Assembly (NCBI GenBank): GCA_903970165.1
Contig: CAJCHZ010000019.1
Span: 1-64,000 of the forward strand
DNA from: Betaproteobacteria bacterium
GTDB taxonomy: Bacteria; Acidobacteriota; Terriglobia; Acidiferrales; UBA7541
Length of the DNA stretch: 64,000 nucleotides
Direction of reading: 5' to 3'
How positions within the stretch are numbered: the first letter of the stretch is position 1; every line of letters starts with the position of its first letter. Positions 53,585 to 61,930 of this stretch are shown piece after piece. The position numbers were made by a program, and so were the translations under genes. The notes beneath the pieces were generated by a model. The model did no database searches and had not been told where the DNA came from. It worked only from the letters and a program-made list of their open reading frames with translations.

Positions 53585-54880
53585 TTGATCGCTCGCTATT
53601 TTAAATTTGCCGATAATCAGACTTCCGTGAGGCAAGAGTTGCTGGGCGGGCTGACGACGTTTGTCACCATGGCGTACATCGTGGTGGTTAATCCGCAGAT
53701 TCTCTCGCAAGCCGGGATGCCAGCAGACGGCGTCGTGTTTGCGACTTGCCTTTCGGCGGCTGTGGCGACGCTGGTGATGGGGTTGTATGCGAACTATCCC
53801 ATCGCGCTGGCGCCGGGAATGTCGCTGAACGCGTACTTCACCTACTCGGTTTGTCTTTCGATGCACGTGCCGTGGCGAAGCGCGCTAGCGGTGGTGTTTT
53901 TTTCCGGCGTTCTGTTTCTGGTGCTTACGGTTACCCGAGTGCGCGAACAGATTGTCAACGGTATCCCCGATTGCCTGAAGCATTCCACAGCGGCGGGAAT
54001 CGGCATGTTCATTGCATTTGTGGGATTACGCAACGCGAAGCTGGTGGTGGCCAACTCGGCGACGTTTGTCGGGCTGGGCAGCTTCGCCGACAAAGAAGTG
54101 CAGACGGCGTGCTTTGGGCTGGCGCTGACTCTGGTTCTCATGGCGCGGCGGGTTCATGGCGCTATCCTGATTGGGATTCTCGGCACCACCATCGTTGGAA
54201 TGCTTCGCGGCATTTCGAGCTGGCCTACGGCGTTTTTTTCCATGCCGCACCCTTCCAGTACTTTTCTTCAGCTCGATTTTCGAGGAGCACTGCACCTCGG
54301 CTTTCTGGAGATTCTTTTCGCGTTTTTGTTCGTCGACCTGTTTGACAATGTGGGCACGCTGGTCGGGGTGTGCGAGCAGGGAGGCTTTATTAAGGATGGC
54401 AAAATTCCGCGCGTTGGGCGCGTGCTGATGGCCGATTCCGTCGGCACGATTTTCGGCGCCTTGACGGGAACTTCCACGGTCACAAGCTACATTGAAAGCG
54501 CGGCGGGGGTTGCGGCCGGGGCGCGCACCGGCTTCAGCAACATTGCCGTTGCCGGGCTCTTCGTTCTGGCCATGTTTTGCGCACCGCTGGCGACTGCTAT
54601 TCCCGGCTTCGCGACCGCTCCCGCGCTCATCCTGGTGGGCGTGCTGATGTCTCAATCCCTGGCGCAGGTGAAGTGGCTCGACTTCAGCGAAGCCCTACCT
54701 GCGTTTATCACCATGCTGGCCACGCCGCTGACGTTCAGCATCGCGACAGGGATGAGCCTCGGGCTCATTTCTTATACGGTCGTGAAAGTGGCGTCGGGAA
54801 AAATCGCGGAAGTGAACGCACTGATCTGGATTCTTACGGCGCTCTTTATCCTGCGCTATATCTATCTCGCCGCCGCTTAA
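53585..54880 (+). CDS. NCS2-family purine permease (AzgA/PbuG-like)
   Basis: 431 residues from TTG 53585, with GGAG eight bases upstream; the frame is open back into guaD, but the AzgA-type N-terminus ARYFKFADNQTSVRQELLGGLTTFVTMAYIVVVNPQIL begins here. Fourteen helices of the NCS2 fold follow. Signature segments are GLYANYPIALAPGMSLNAYF, LFVDLFDNVGTLVGVCEQGGF and GALTGTSTVTSYIESAAGVAAGARTG. Members of this branch import hypoxanthine, guanine or adenine by proton symport. With guanine deaminase upstream and the purine operon opposite, it supplies that pathway. Confidence 0.92.
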   Translation: MIARYFKFADNQTSVRQELLGGLTTFVTMAYIVVVNPQILSQAGMPADGVVFATCLSAAVATLVMGLYANYPIALAPGMSLNAYFTYSVCLSMHVPWRSALAVVFFSGVLFLVLTVTRVREQIVNGIPDCLKHSTAAGIGMFIAFVGLRNAKLVVANSATFVGLGSFADKEVQTACFGLALTLVLMARRVHGAILIGILGTTIVGMLRGISSWPTAFFSMPHPSSTFLQLDFRGALHLGFLEILFAFLFVDLFDNVGTLVGVCEQGGFIKDGKIPRVGRVLMADSVGTIFGALTGTSTVTSYIESAAGVAAGARTGFSNIAVAGLFVLAMFCAPLATAIPGFATAPALILVGVLMSQSLAQVKWLDFSEALPAFITMLATPLTFSIATGMSLGLISYTVVKVASGKIAEVNALIWILTALFILRYIYLAAA

Positions 54881-54959
54881 GGCGTTGCATCCGTTTCCAA
54901 GTTCACCAAAATTCCGGGCTGGCAGCCGAACGCAAAAACTAGTAGCTTCCTTCCACACT

Positions 54960-56309
54960 ATGGATGCAGCGCGACCAACCCCCGCATCTGGCATTTTGAA
55001 GTCACCGGCTGAAAACCCGGCGGCCAGCCCTTCGCCGCCTCAAGGAGTTTCGGTCAGCGGCTACTTCCGCTGGGCCATTTGCGCGCTCCTTCTCTTCGGA
55101 ACCACTAAGAATTACATGGACCGGCAGGTTTTGGGCGTTTTGAAAACAACTCTACAGCACGATTTTGGCTGGGATGAGATCGACTACGGAAAACTGGTCC
55201 AGGCTTTCCAGATCGCATACGCATTCGGGATGGTGCTGGCTGGCCGGCTGATCGACCGGCTCGGCACGCGCCTTGGTTATGCGCTCGCAATGATTTTCTG
55301 GAGCCTTGCCTCGATGGGAACCGCTCTGGCAAATTCCCTGAGCAGCTTCGCGATTTCTCGATATGCATTGGGATTTGGAGAGTCCGCCATTTTTCCGGCG
55401 AGCATTAAGGCGGTAGCGGAATGGTTCCCCAGGAAAGAACGCGCCTTGGCGACCGGCATTTTCAATGCGGGAACCAGTATTGGAGCCATCATAACGCCTC
55501 TGGTCGTTCCCGGGATTGTGGCGCACTGGGGCTGGCGCGGGGCGTTCGTGGGAATTGGAGCGCTCGGATTTGTCTGGCTGGCGTTTTGGCTGATGATTTA
55601 CCGCAAGCCGGGAGAGCACTCGCGAGTTTCCAGCGCAGAGCTGGAATACATTCGCAGCGATCCCGCAGAGCCCACCGGAAAAATAGCGTGGGCCAGGCTT
55701 CTAACGCTGCGCCAAACCTGGGCGTTCCTTATGGGAAAATTTCTGACTGACCCGGTCTGGTGGTTTTATCTTTTTTGGGTGCCGGGGTTCCTGCAAAGCA
55801 AGCACGGGCTGGACCTTTCGGGAGTCCGATTTCCGATTGTCGCGATCTATTTGATTTCCGATGTCGGCAGCGTGGCGGGAGGATGGATTTCCTCTTCGCT
55901 GATTCAGCGCGGGCGCAGCGTCAATGCCGCCCGCAAGACTGCCTTGCTTATCTGCGCTGTTGGCGTTGTGCCAGTGGTTTTCGCGTATCGGGTGGAGAGC
56001 ACGCGGTCCGCGGTTTTGCTGATCGGGCTTGCGGCGGCTTGCCATCAGGGATTTTCCGCCAATCTCTACACGCTGACCTCCGACATGTTTCCCGTGCGAG
56101 CCGTGGGATCCGTTATGGGGATCGGTGGCATGGCGGGCGCGATTGCCGGGGTTTTCAACGCGGGCGTCGTGAGTCACCTGCTGCAGTGGACTGGGAGCTA
56201 CCGGGTGCCTTTTGTGATGGCGGGCGGCGCGTATTTGGTGGCTGTTGCGGTTATCCATATTTTGGCTCCGAAGCTGGAACCCGCCCGGCTCAAGCCAGAA
56301 ACGCAATGA
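54960..56309 (+). CDS. MFS transporter of the hexuronate/ACS family (ExuT-like)
   Basis: About 449 residues from ATG 54960 (the frame is open to 54885). Twelve membrane helices with the ACS-family features NYMDRQVLGVLKTTLQHDFGW, AYAFGMVLAGRLIDRLGTRLGY (the conserved loop 2-3), RYALGFGESAIFPASIKAVAEWFPRKERALATGIFNAGTSIGA, and HWGWRGAFVGIGALG. ExuT-type carriers take up galacturonate or glucuronate with protons. The neighbouring KDG kinase and KDPG aldolase genes fit hexuronate use. Isomerase, reductase and dehydratase steps are not in the window. Confidence 0.87.
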   Translation: MDAARPTPASGILKSPAENPAASPSPPQGVSVSGYFRWAICALLLFGTTKNYMDRQVLGVLKTTLQHDFGWDEIDYGKLVQAFQIAYAFGMVLAGRLIDRLGTRLGYALAMIFWSLASMGTALANSLSSFAISRYALGFGESAIFPASIKAVAEWFPRKERALATGIFNAGTSIGAIITPLVVPGIVAHWGWRGAFVGIGALGFVWLAFWLMIYRKPGEHSRVSSAELEYIRSDPAEPTGKIAWARLLTLRQTWAFLMGKFLTDPVWWFYLFWVPGFLQSKHGLDLSGVRFPIVAIYLISDVGSVAGGWISSSLIQRGRSVNAARKTALLICAVGVVPVVFAYRVESTRSAVLLIGLAAACHQGFSANLYTLTSDMFPVRAVGSVMGIGGMAGAIAGVFNAGVVSHLLQWTGSYRVPFVMAGGAYLVAVAVIHILAPKLEPARLKPETQ

Positions 56310-56382
56310 AACGTTTGAACCAATTCCGGAAGAAAAGAGAATGCGCAGTTGGCAAAGAAGAACGCGGGGTTGAGGTGAATTC

Positions 56383-57477
56383 ATGTGGTTGACGATCAAG
56401 ACGAGAGAAGAGTGCCGCTGGGATTTGGTCAGCTTGGGTGAGGTAATGGTGCGGTTCGATCCCGGCGACCGGCGCATCGCCACGGCACGTTCCTTCGAGG
56501 TGTGCGAGGGGGGTGGAGAGTACAACGTTGCGCGCGGATTGAAGCGCTGCTTCGGTTTGGAAGCTGCGATCGTTACGGCGTTTGTGGATGATCCGGTAGG
56601 CCGGCTGCTTCAGGATTTGATTTATCAGGGAGGCGTGGATCAGTCGCTGGTGCGCTGGGTTGAGCACGATGGCGTGGGCCGCGCCGCACGCAACGGACTG
56701 AATTTTACGGAGCGCGGATTTGGCGTGCGCGCAGCGCTGGGAAGCTACGATCGCGGGCACACCGCGGCGTCGCAATTGAAGCCGGGTGAAATCGATTGGA
56801 ATGAGGTTTTTGGGAAGAAGGGCGCACGCTGGTTTCACACCGGCGGTATTTTCTGCGCGCTGTCCGCGACGGCTCCGGAAGTTGCGCTGGAAGCGATGCA
56901 GGCTGCGAAGCGTCACGGGACGGTCGTTTCCTATGATCTTAACTACCGGGCTTCGCTTTGGAAGTCTCATGGCGGAAAACAGAAAGCACAGGAAGTGAAC
57001 CGCCGCATTGCTCCCTACGTGGACGTAATGATTGGAAATGAAGAAGATTTCTCGGCGGCGCTGGGATACGAAGTTCCGGGCATGGACGAACATCTTTCGA
57101 CGTTCGAGGCGGAAAGTTTCAAGCAGATGATCGCAAAAGTGGTGAAGGACTATTCGTTTAAAGTCGTGGCCACGACTCTGCGGAAAGCAAAGACCGCGAC
57201 AGTGAACGATTGGGGCGCGATCTGTTATAGCGACGGGGACTTCTTCCACGCGAGAAATCGGGAGAACATTGAGATTTTCGATCGCGTTGGGGGCGGCGAT
57301 TCATTTGCCTCAGGCTTCATTTACGGACTCCTCGCAGGGAAGGGCCCGCAGTGGGCAGTGGACTGCGGGGCGGCGCACGGCGCTCTTGCCATGACCACGC
57401 CGGGAGATACTTCCATGGCCACGATACAGGATGTACTGCAGGTCATGAAGGGAGTCGGAGCGCGCATCGCGCGTTGA
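56383..57477 (+). CDS. kdgK: PfkB-family sugar kinase, probable 2-keto-3-deoxygluconate kinase
   Basis: 364 residues with GAGG before ATG 56383. Ribokinase-fold features: LVSLGEVMVRFDPGDRRI, EGGGEYNVARGLKRCFGLEAAIVTAF near the sugar site, VSYDLNYRASLW, and the catalytic/anion-hole motif FDRVGGGDSFASGF. It phosphorylates 2-keto-3-deoxygluconate to KDPG, and the KDPG aldolase gene follows 38 bases downstream. The N-terminal ten residues before the kinase fold are extra, so the true start could be slightly later. A different PfkB substrate is possible, but the neighbour strongly supports KDG. Confidence 0.88.
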   Translation: MWLTIKTREECRWDLVSLGEVMVRFDPGDRRIATARSFEVCEGGGEYNVARGLKRCFGLEAAIVTAFVDDPVGRLLQDLIYQGGVDQSLVRWVEHDGVGRAARNGLNFTERGFGVRAALGSYDRGHTAASQLKPGEIDWNEVFGKKGARWFHTGGIFCALSATAPEVALEAMQAAKRHGTVVSYDLNYRASLWKSHGGKQKAQEVNRRIAPYVDVMIGNEEDFSAALGYEVPGMDEHLSTFEAESFKQMIAKVVKDYSFKVVATTLRKAKTATVNDWGAICYSDGDFFHARNRENIEIFDRVGGGDSFASGFIYGLLAGKGPQWAVDCGAAHGALAMTTPGDTSMATIQDVLQVMKGVGARIAR

Positions 57478-57515
57478 ACAGCAAATTTCGGATTTCGGGA
57501 GAAGGTGAACACCTA

Positions 57516-58202
57516 ATGCACAAGCAAAAAGTTCGCGAGCGAATCCTAGAGATCGGAATTGTGCCGGTGGTCCGCGCGTCGTCGCCGGCTGAAGCATGCC
57601 TTGCCGCGGAAGCTGTTTGTGCGGGAGGCATCCCCATTGTTGAAATTACGATGACGGTTCCCGGCGCCATCGAAGTGATCCGCCAACTTGCCTTGCAATG
57701 TGGTTCCGATGTTCTTATTGGAGCTGGCACGGTTCTTAACGCCGAGGCCGCCAGAAAATGCCTCGATGCTGGGGCGCAGTTCCTTGTCAGCCCTGGACTG
57801 CATCTGCAGACGGTTGAATTTGCGGCGAAGGAAGGGAAGTTGATGCTCGCCGGAGCATTGACACCGACGGAAATTATGGCGGCGTCGGAGGCTGGGGCAG
57901 ACTTCATAAAAATATTCCCTTGCGGCCAGGTTGGCGGAGCGAAATACATCAAGGCGCTAAGGGGGCCGTTTCCTCAAATTGCGTTTGTACCGACCGGCGG
58001 AGTGAATCTGCACACTGCCGCGGAATTCCTAGAAGCGGGTGCGGTGGCGCTGGGAATCGGCGGGGAATTGGTGCAGGCAGAAGCGCTCAAAGCCAACAAG
58101 CCCGAGATTATTGTTGAAAATGCGAAGAAGTTTGTCGAGATCGTGAAGCACACGCGGGTCCGGCTGGCTGCGCCGAGCTCTACAGCCAAAAACGGCCACT
58201 AA
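57516..58202 (+). CDS. eda: 2-dehydro-3-deoxyphosphogluconate aldolase
   Basis: 228 residues from ATG 57516; the open frame extends upstream into kdgK, but that part is unrelated. Class I aldolase of the KDPG/KHG family: IVPVVRASSPAEACLAAEAV, GGIPIVEITMTVPGAIEVI with the catalytic Glu, LIGAGTVLNAEAARKCLDAGAQFLVSPG, DFIKIFPCGQVGGAKYIKALRGPFP with the Schiff-base Lys, and PTGGVNLHTAAEFLEAGAVALGIGG. It splits KDPG to pyruvate and glyceraldehyde-3-phosphate. The last 20 residues are a short charged tail. Its stop and that of the convergent TPR gene are only ten bases apart. Confidence 0.93.
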   Translation: MHKQKVRERILEIGIVPVVRASSPAEACLAAEAVCAGGIPIVEITMTVPGAIEVIRQLALQCGSDVLIGAGTVLNAEAARKCLDAGAQFLVSPGLHLQTVEFAAKEGKLMLAGALTPTEIMAASEAGADFIKIFPCGQVGGAKYIKALRGPFPQIAFVPTGGVNLHTAAEFLEAGAVALGIGGELVQAEALKANKPEIIVENAKKFVEIVKHTRVRLAAPSSTAKNGH

Positions 58203-58211
58203 GTCCCTCGC

Positions 58212-60452
58212 CTATTTCTTCGCAGGTTTCGAGGAAATGCGGACAGTCAATGATTCGGCGATGACTTCATCGAGTTGCTTGCGGACATTCATGGCTTCGC
58301 GCCCCAAACGCTTCTCGCTGTCTTCGCGTGCCTGCTTTATGGTGGCAAGTTCCTCGCCGGGAGATTTCTCCAACAAATCCTCCGCGTGAAGAAAACTCGC
58401 CAACGCGTAACGCTCTGGTTGGTATTGTTTTCGCAGGAATTGACCGTAGTTGAACCAGTCCGAAGCCGCGGCCACTGGATCAGAAAGCTCCGCATCCAGA
58501 CGCAAAGCTCTTTGATAAGACCGCACGGCGCCGCTGACGTCGCCCTGCTTCTCCTCGAAATCGGCAAGGTGAATGAGCGCCAAGCTTTCAAGAGGTTTTT
58601 CGCCGGCCTTCTCAGCAAAAGCGGCGGCGGCTGTAAAACCTTTGAGCGCATCGCTCGTGTGGTTCACCGCAGCATCGGCGTCGGCAACTTTTATGAGCGC
58701 GGCGAGCAAGGGAGCCTTGGCAAGATTGTTTTCGTGGCGCGCGCTGACGAGTTCGATGTAGGTCCGATAGTGGCGCGCCGCCGCTTGCAGTTGGCCCTGC
58801 TGATCGAGAGCCTGCGCGACGTAGAGCTGCGCGTTCGATTGTGCCGGATCAGCATCAATGGCGCGCTGCCAGCTGTCGAGGGCTTCTTCGTCATGGCCAA
58901 GGCGATGAGCGAGGAGTCCATAGTTGATGAGGGCGTCGGCGTTCCGCGGCCAGCGCGCTATCATTTTCTGGAACTGCGCATACGCGTCTGCGTCGCGACC
59001 CTCTTCTATCAAGCTGCGCCCGTAGGATTCCTGGATCGAAAGACTTGCAGGATTGAGCGAAGCGGCGCGCTGTATTGCGGCGAGCGCGGCCTCGCGCTGA
59101 CCGGCGGCCTGCTCAGCATTAGCGAGACGCGCCTGGATGGAACTATCGTCGGGATTCAGCTTCGCCGCCCGCTGAAGCGCACGAAGACTGTTCGCTTCGC
59201 TGGACCACCAGAAGTGCAATTGATCCACAGCAGCCCAGGCGAAGAGAACTGCGACGGCAGCAATGCGCACCGCGCGAGCGGCCGGAGTAGCTCCTCTCAA
59301 CCAGTGAGCCGCGGCCGTAAATCCGCTTCGCTTGACGGTGCCCTCCGGCTGCGATTTTTGCTTCGCATCGAGCAACAAAGACGCAATCCGCGAATCGCGC
59401 AATTTCCAGATAGCGCCGTCGAGAATAAAATGATGAATATTCACGAGAGCGGTAAATGTTAGAAAGCTGGCCGCGAAGTCGTTATGAAAAACGCGGCTAA
59501 CGATCCACGGTCCCGGAATGAAAAGCGCGATGCCACCCGCGATCAGCGTCACGAGGTATCGCCAGAACGACCAATTGGAATCGCCTCCGGCGACGGCCTC
59601 TTTTTTCTGGTAATAGCTCGTGATCCACAAATATTGCGTGGAATGCAACACCGCGAGGATGCCGCTGCTGTACCGCGTCTGGGGAATTCCCCGGCCGCTG
59701 ATAAGCTCGATCGCCGCCGGCAGCAGGAACCAGAGAAACTGCGTGACCGTCAGCGTGACCACCGGAAGAATCGCGCGAAGGCTACTTCTGCGCGCCAGCG
59801 AAACTAGCGCCCATCCGCCGCATCCGACGAAAAACAGCGCAAGGCAAGCTCGCGCGGGCAAAGTGAGCTTCGCAGCTAGCCCCAGGGAAAGAATCAGCGC
59901 ATCCCCGGACGGCCCGGTATTAAAACTCAGCATCAGCAAAATGTAGGATGCGATAAAGGAGAGCCGGAGCGCATGGCGTTCCGTTTCCGTCGGCAAAACG
60001 CCGGCGCGCCGAGCGAACATCATCATCAATCCAAAATTTTGCCCGGTGTAGTGCCATGGGCTCCAGCAGATGTACAGCGTGAAGATCCACGGAAGCAACG
60101 CGGACCACATGTGCGTGACAATGCCGGCCAGCGCGAGCAGGAGCGCCACATGCACCGTGTAAATGCGGTATTTCTGGAACTCGTCGCGCGTGTGGTACGC
60201 GCGATAAACCGTGGCCATGAAGTGCGGGTAGTTGGAGAGCAGCGCGAGAAAATAAAATGCCACGGTCCAGCCGCGGTTGTACGAATTGGAAAAATAAAAC
60301 CCCGCGAGCAGCAATGGCGCGGACCATGCGCCACAGCCGACGATCAGGTCAATCGACGGACGATAGATCCAAGGGCTCCGCGCCGCCTCGGTTTGCGCGG
60401 GCGCAGGAGAGGAGGTTGCTGGCTCTGGAGGAGCTAAAGTTAATGATCCCAT
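58212..60452 (-). CDS. Polytopic membrane protein with C-terminal TPR repeats, histidine-rich membrane domain
   Basis: 746 residues from ATG 60452; the frame is open to 60698, but the extra 82 residues look non-coding. Residues 27-420 hold about nine to ten membrane helices, with histidines at or near helix ends: YPHFMATVYRAYH (His77, His87), SPWHYTGQNFG (His134), AVLHSTQYLWI (His270) and NIHHFILDGAIWKLRD (His340, His341). After a tenth hydrophobic segment (about 405-420), residues 440-680 carry TPR repeats, and the tail is charged coil. I do not recognise the family with certainty. The spaced histidines recall membrane metal enzymes (desaturase, Brp/Blh or heme-binding folds), but this is only resemblance. 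It is convergent with eda. Confidence 0.72.
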   Translation of the reverse strand: MGSLTLAPPEPATSSPAPAQTEAARSPWIYRPSIDLIVGCGAWSAPLLLAGFYFSNSYNRGWTVAFYFLALLSNYPHFMATVYRAYHTRDEFQKYRIYTVHVALLLALAGIVTHMWSALLPWIFTLYICWSPWHYTGQNFGLMMMFARRAGVLPTETERHALRLSFIASYILLMLSFNTGPSGDALILSLGLAAKLTLPARACLALFFVGCGGWALVSLARRSSLRAILPVVTLTVTQFLWFLLPAAIELISGRGIPQTRYSSGILAVLHSTQYLWITSYYQKKEAVAGGDSNWSFWRYLVTLIAGGIALFIPGPWIVSRVFHNDFAASFLTFTALVNIHHFILDGAIWKLRDSRIASLLLDAKQKSQPEGTVKRSGFTAAAHWLRGATPAARAVRIAAVAVLFAWAAVDQLHFWWSSEANSLRALQRAAKLNPDDSSIQARLANAEQAAGQREAALAAIQRAASLNPASLSIQESYGRSLIEEGRDADAYAQFQKMIARWPRNADALINYGLLAHRLGHDEEALDSWQRAIDADPAQSNAQLYVAQALDQQGQLQAAARHYRTYIELVSARHENNLAKAPLLAALIKVADADAAVNHTSDALKGFTAAAAFAEKAGEKPLESLALIHLADFEEKQGDVSGAVRSYQRALRLDAELSDPVAAASDWFNYGQFLRKQYQPERYALASFLHAEDLLEKSPGEELATIKQAREDSEKRLGREAMNVRKQLDEVIAESLTVRISSKPAKK

Positions 60453-60783
60453 TCTCTTGCAGAGTAGCGCAGCCGGGTCACCCGCATGCACGCAAGGCGC
60501 GTGTCTCATGCGGAATCGGTTACTTGTACCTCGGGCCGGGAATTTCAGGCCCCAACAGCAACTTTTCATCCCCATCCTGTGTTTAAGAGAGGGCAGTAGT
60601 GTCCGGCTCGCGTCGGTTACATCGGTGAAGTGAGTGAAGTGAACTCCGCTTTTGGCCCGCCGGTTAAGTTCCAGACGAGAAAGCCAGGGCATCCCCAAGA
60701 GCAGTTTCCCCTTGGGAAGACGTACACCCTTTCAAATTTGCGCGCATCTAATTTCACGTAATAGAGAAGAAGGAGTTACCAGC
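60453..60783. other. Divergent gap between the membrane-TPR gene and the VWFA-related gene
   Basis: About 330 bases that should carry both promoters. I see no gene in it and no strong hexamer pair. AGGAG at about 60769 is the ribosome-binding site of the VWFA-related gene, and a short direct repeat GTGAAGTGAGTGAAGTGA lies near 60625. Confidence 0.35.
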
Positions 60784-61719
60784 ATGAAAATGAACACACG
60801 ATCGAAAGGGGCTCTGTTGTTGGCTGCCATTGCTCTGACGATGGCCGCTGAGGTTTCTTTCGCGCCAAATGCGGCGGCGGCGGATAGCAGCTCGGTCACC
60901 ACGACGGTCACCGCAGTAGGCAAGAAAGACACGCAGCCCGCACCGCTTACGCAGAACGACGTCCAGCTCTATCAGGGAAAGGAAAAAGTTCAGGTCGCGG
61001 ATTGGAAGCGCGGCGATACGCTTTTCCTCGCGATACTGATTGACGATTCACTGGAGAGCGTTGTTGCGAATCAGTGGGGCGATTTGAAAGCCTTTATGAT
61101 GGCGCAACCCGAGAACACTTATATCGCCGTGGCTTATGCGCGAAACGGCGCGGCGATGGTCGCGCAGGACTTCACCAAGGACCACGCTCTCGCCGCGAAG
61201 GCGCTGCGAATTCCTCTTGGAAACGCAGGCGCTTTCACAAGCCCGTATCTCGCCGTTCAGGATTGGGAAAAACGCTGGCCAGATTCCGGCGAGAGGAAAT
61301 CCTTGATTTTGCTCTCCTCAGGCGTTGATTATTTTCGCGGCAGTTTTGATCCCGTCGATCCAGACCTCGATACGACCATTGCTCACGCCCAGAAACAGAA
61401 CATCAATATCTGGACGATCTACGTTCCGGATGCCGGGCATGTAGGGCGCCGGTCGTTCCGCGTGTTCAACGCGCAGTCCAACCTGAGCCGCCTTTCCGAA
61501 GAAACGGGCGCCGAATCGTATTATCTCGGTTTCGGTTCCCCCGTCACGTTGAAGCCTTACTTCGACGAAATCCTGATGCACCTCAACAACCAATACTTGC
61601 TTACCTTCGTCGGTAACGGCGGCAAAAAGGGAAAATTCGAGCGAGTGCGGGTGACCACGGAAGTTCCGAATGTGGAGTTTTTGACTCCGTCGGAAGTTTT
61701 TCTGCCCGCCGTGCAGTAA
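60784..61719 (+). CDS. Secreted VWFA-related protein (acidobacterial type)
   Basis: 311 residues from ATG 60784, with AAGGAG upstream; the longer frame to 60652 lacks a signal. The signal peptide is KGALLLAAIALTMAAEVSFA. The protein resembles the VWFA-related acidobacterial domain family: a strand-rich N-terminal part (SSVTTTVTAVGKKDTQPAPLTQNDVQLYQGKEKVQVADW), then a von Willebrand A fold (TLFLAILIDDSLESVV, YIAVAYARNGAAMVAQDF, KSLILLSSGVDYFRG, INIWTIYVPDAG). The metal-site motif reads DDSLE where DxSxS is canonical, so metal binding may be altered. The C-terminal part (YLLTFVGNGGKKGKFERVRVTTEVPNVEFLTPSEVFLP) is the usual end. Function is unknown; secretion is predicted. Confidence 0.8.
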   Translation: MKMNTRSKGALLLAAIALTMAAEVSFAPNAAAADSSSVTTTVTAVGKKDTQPAPLTQNDVQLYQGKEKVQVADWKRGDTLFLAILIDDSLESVVANQWGDLKAFMMAQPENTYIAVAYARNGAAMVAQDFTKDHALAAKALRIPLGNAGAFTSPYLAVQDWEKRWPDSGERKSLILLSSGVDYFRGSFDPVDPDLDTTIAHAQKQNINIWTIYVPDAGHVGRRSFRVFNAQSNLSRLSEETGAESYYLGFGSPVTLKPYFDEILMHLNNQYLLTFVGNGGKKGKFERVRVTTEVPNVEFLTPSEVFLPAVQ

Positions 61720-61754
61720 TCCGTTTCCGGATCGCTACAGAAGCTCAGAGATAA

Positions 61755-61786
61755 GACAGGCGCGGGCCGTAAGGTCCGCGCCTGTC
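61755..61786 (+). terminator. Strong stem-loop after the VWFA-related gene
   Basis: GACAGGCGCGG (61755-61765) pairs perfectly with CCGCGCCTGTC (61776-61786) around a 10-base loop; GCTTTCTCG follows. It is an 11-bp GC-rich stem 36 bases after the stop, a probable terminator despite a short T-run. Confidence 0.7.
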
Positions 61787-61930
61787 GCTTTCTCGATACC
61801 CCTTGTCTCATTTCTGGCCCTCGGGCTAAACTACGGCCCGTTCACAAGACTGCGGACGCACGCTCGCAATTCGGCTATTGAAACGGTTTAAATGCTGCGA
61901 TTTGCCGGAACACGTGAAGAGGGGTGCGAG

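Noticed and set aside
58275-59462. 395-codon open frame on the + strand across the TPR membrane gene
   Set aside because: It is antisense to clear TPR repeats and membrane helices, and its translation shows no recognisable domain.
61879-61891. TGAAACGGTTTAA as a LacI/cre-like operator before the GH2 gene
   Set aside because: Spacing is off by one base from the symmetric forms and only part of it is palindromic.
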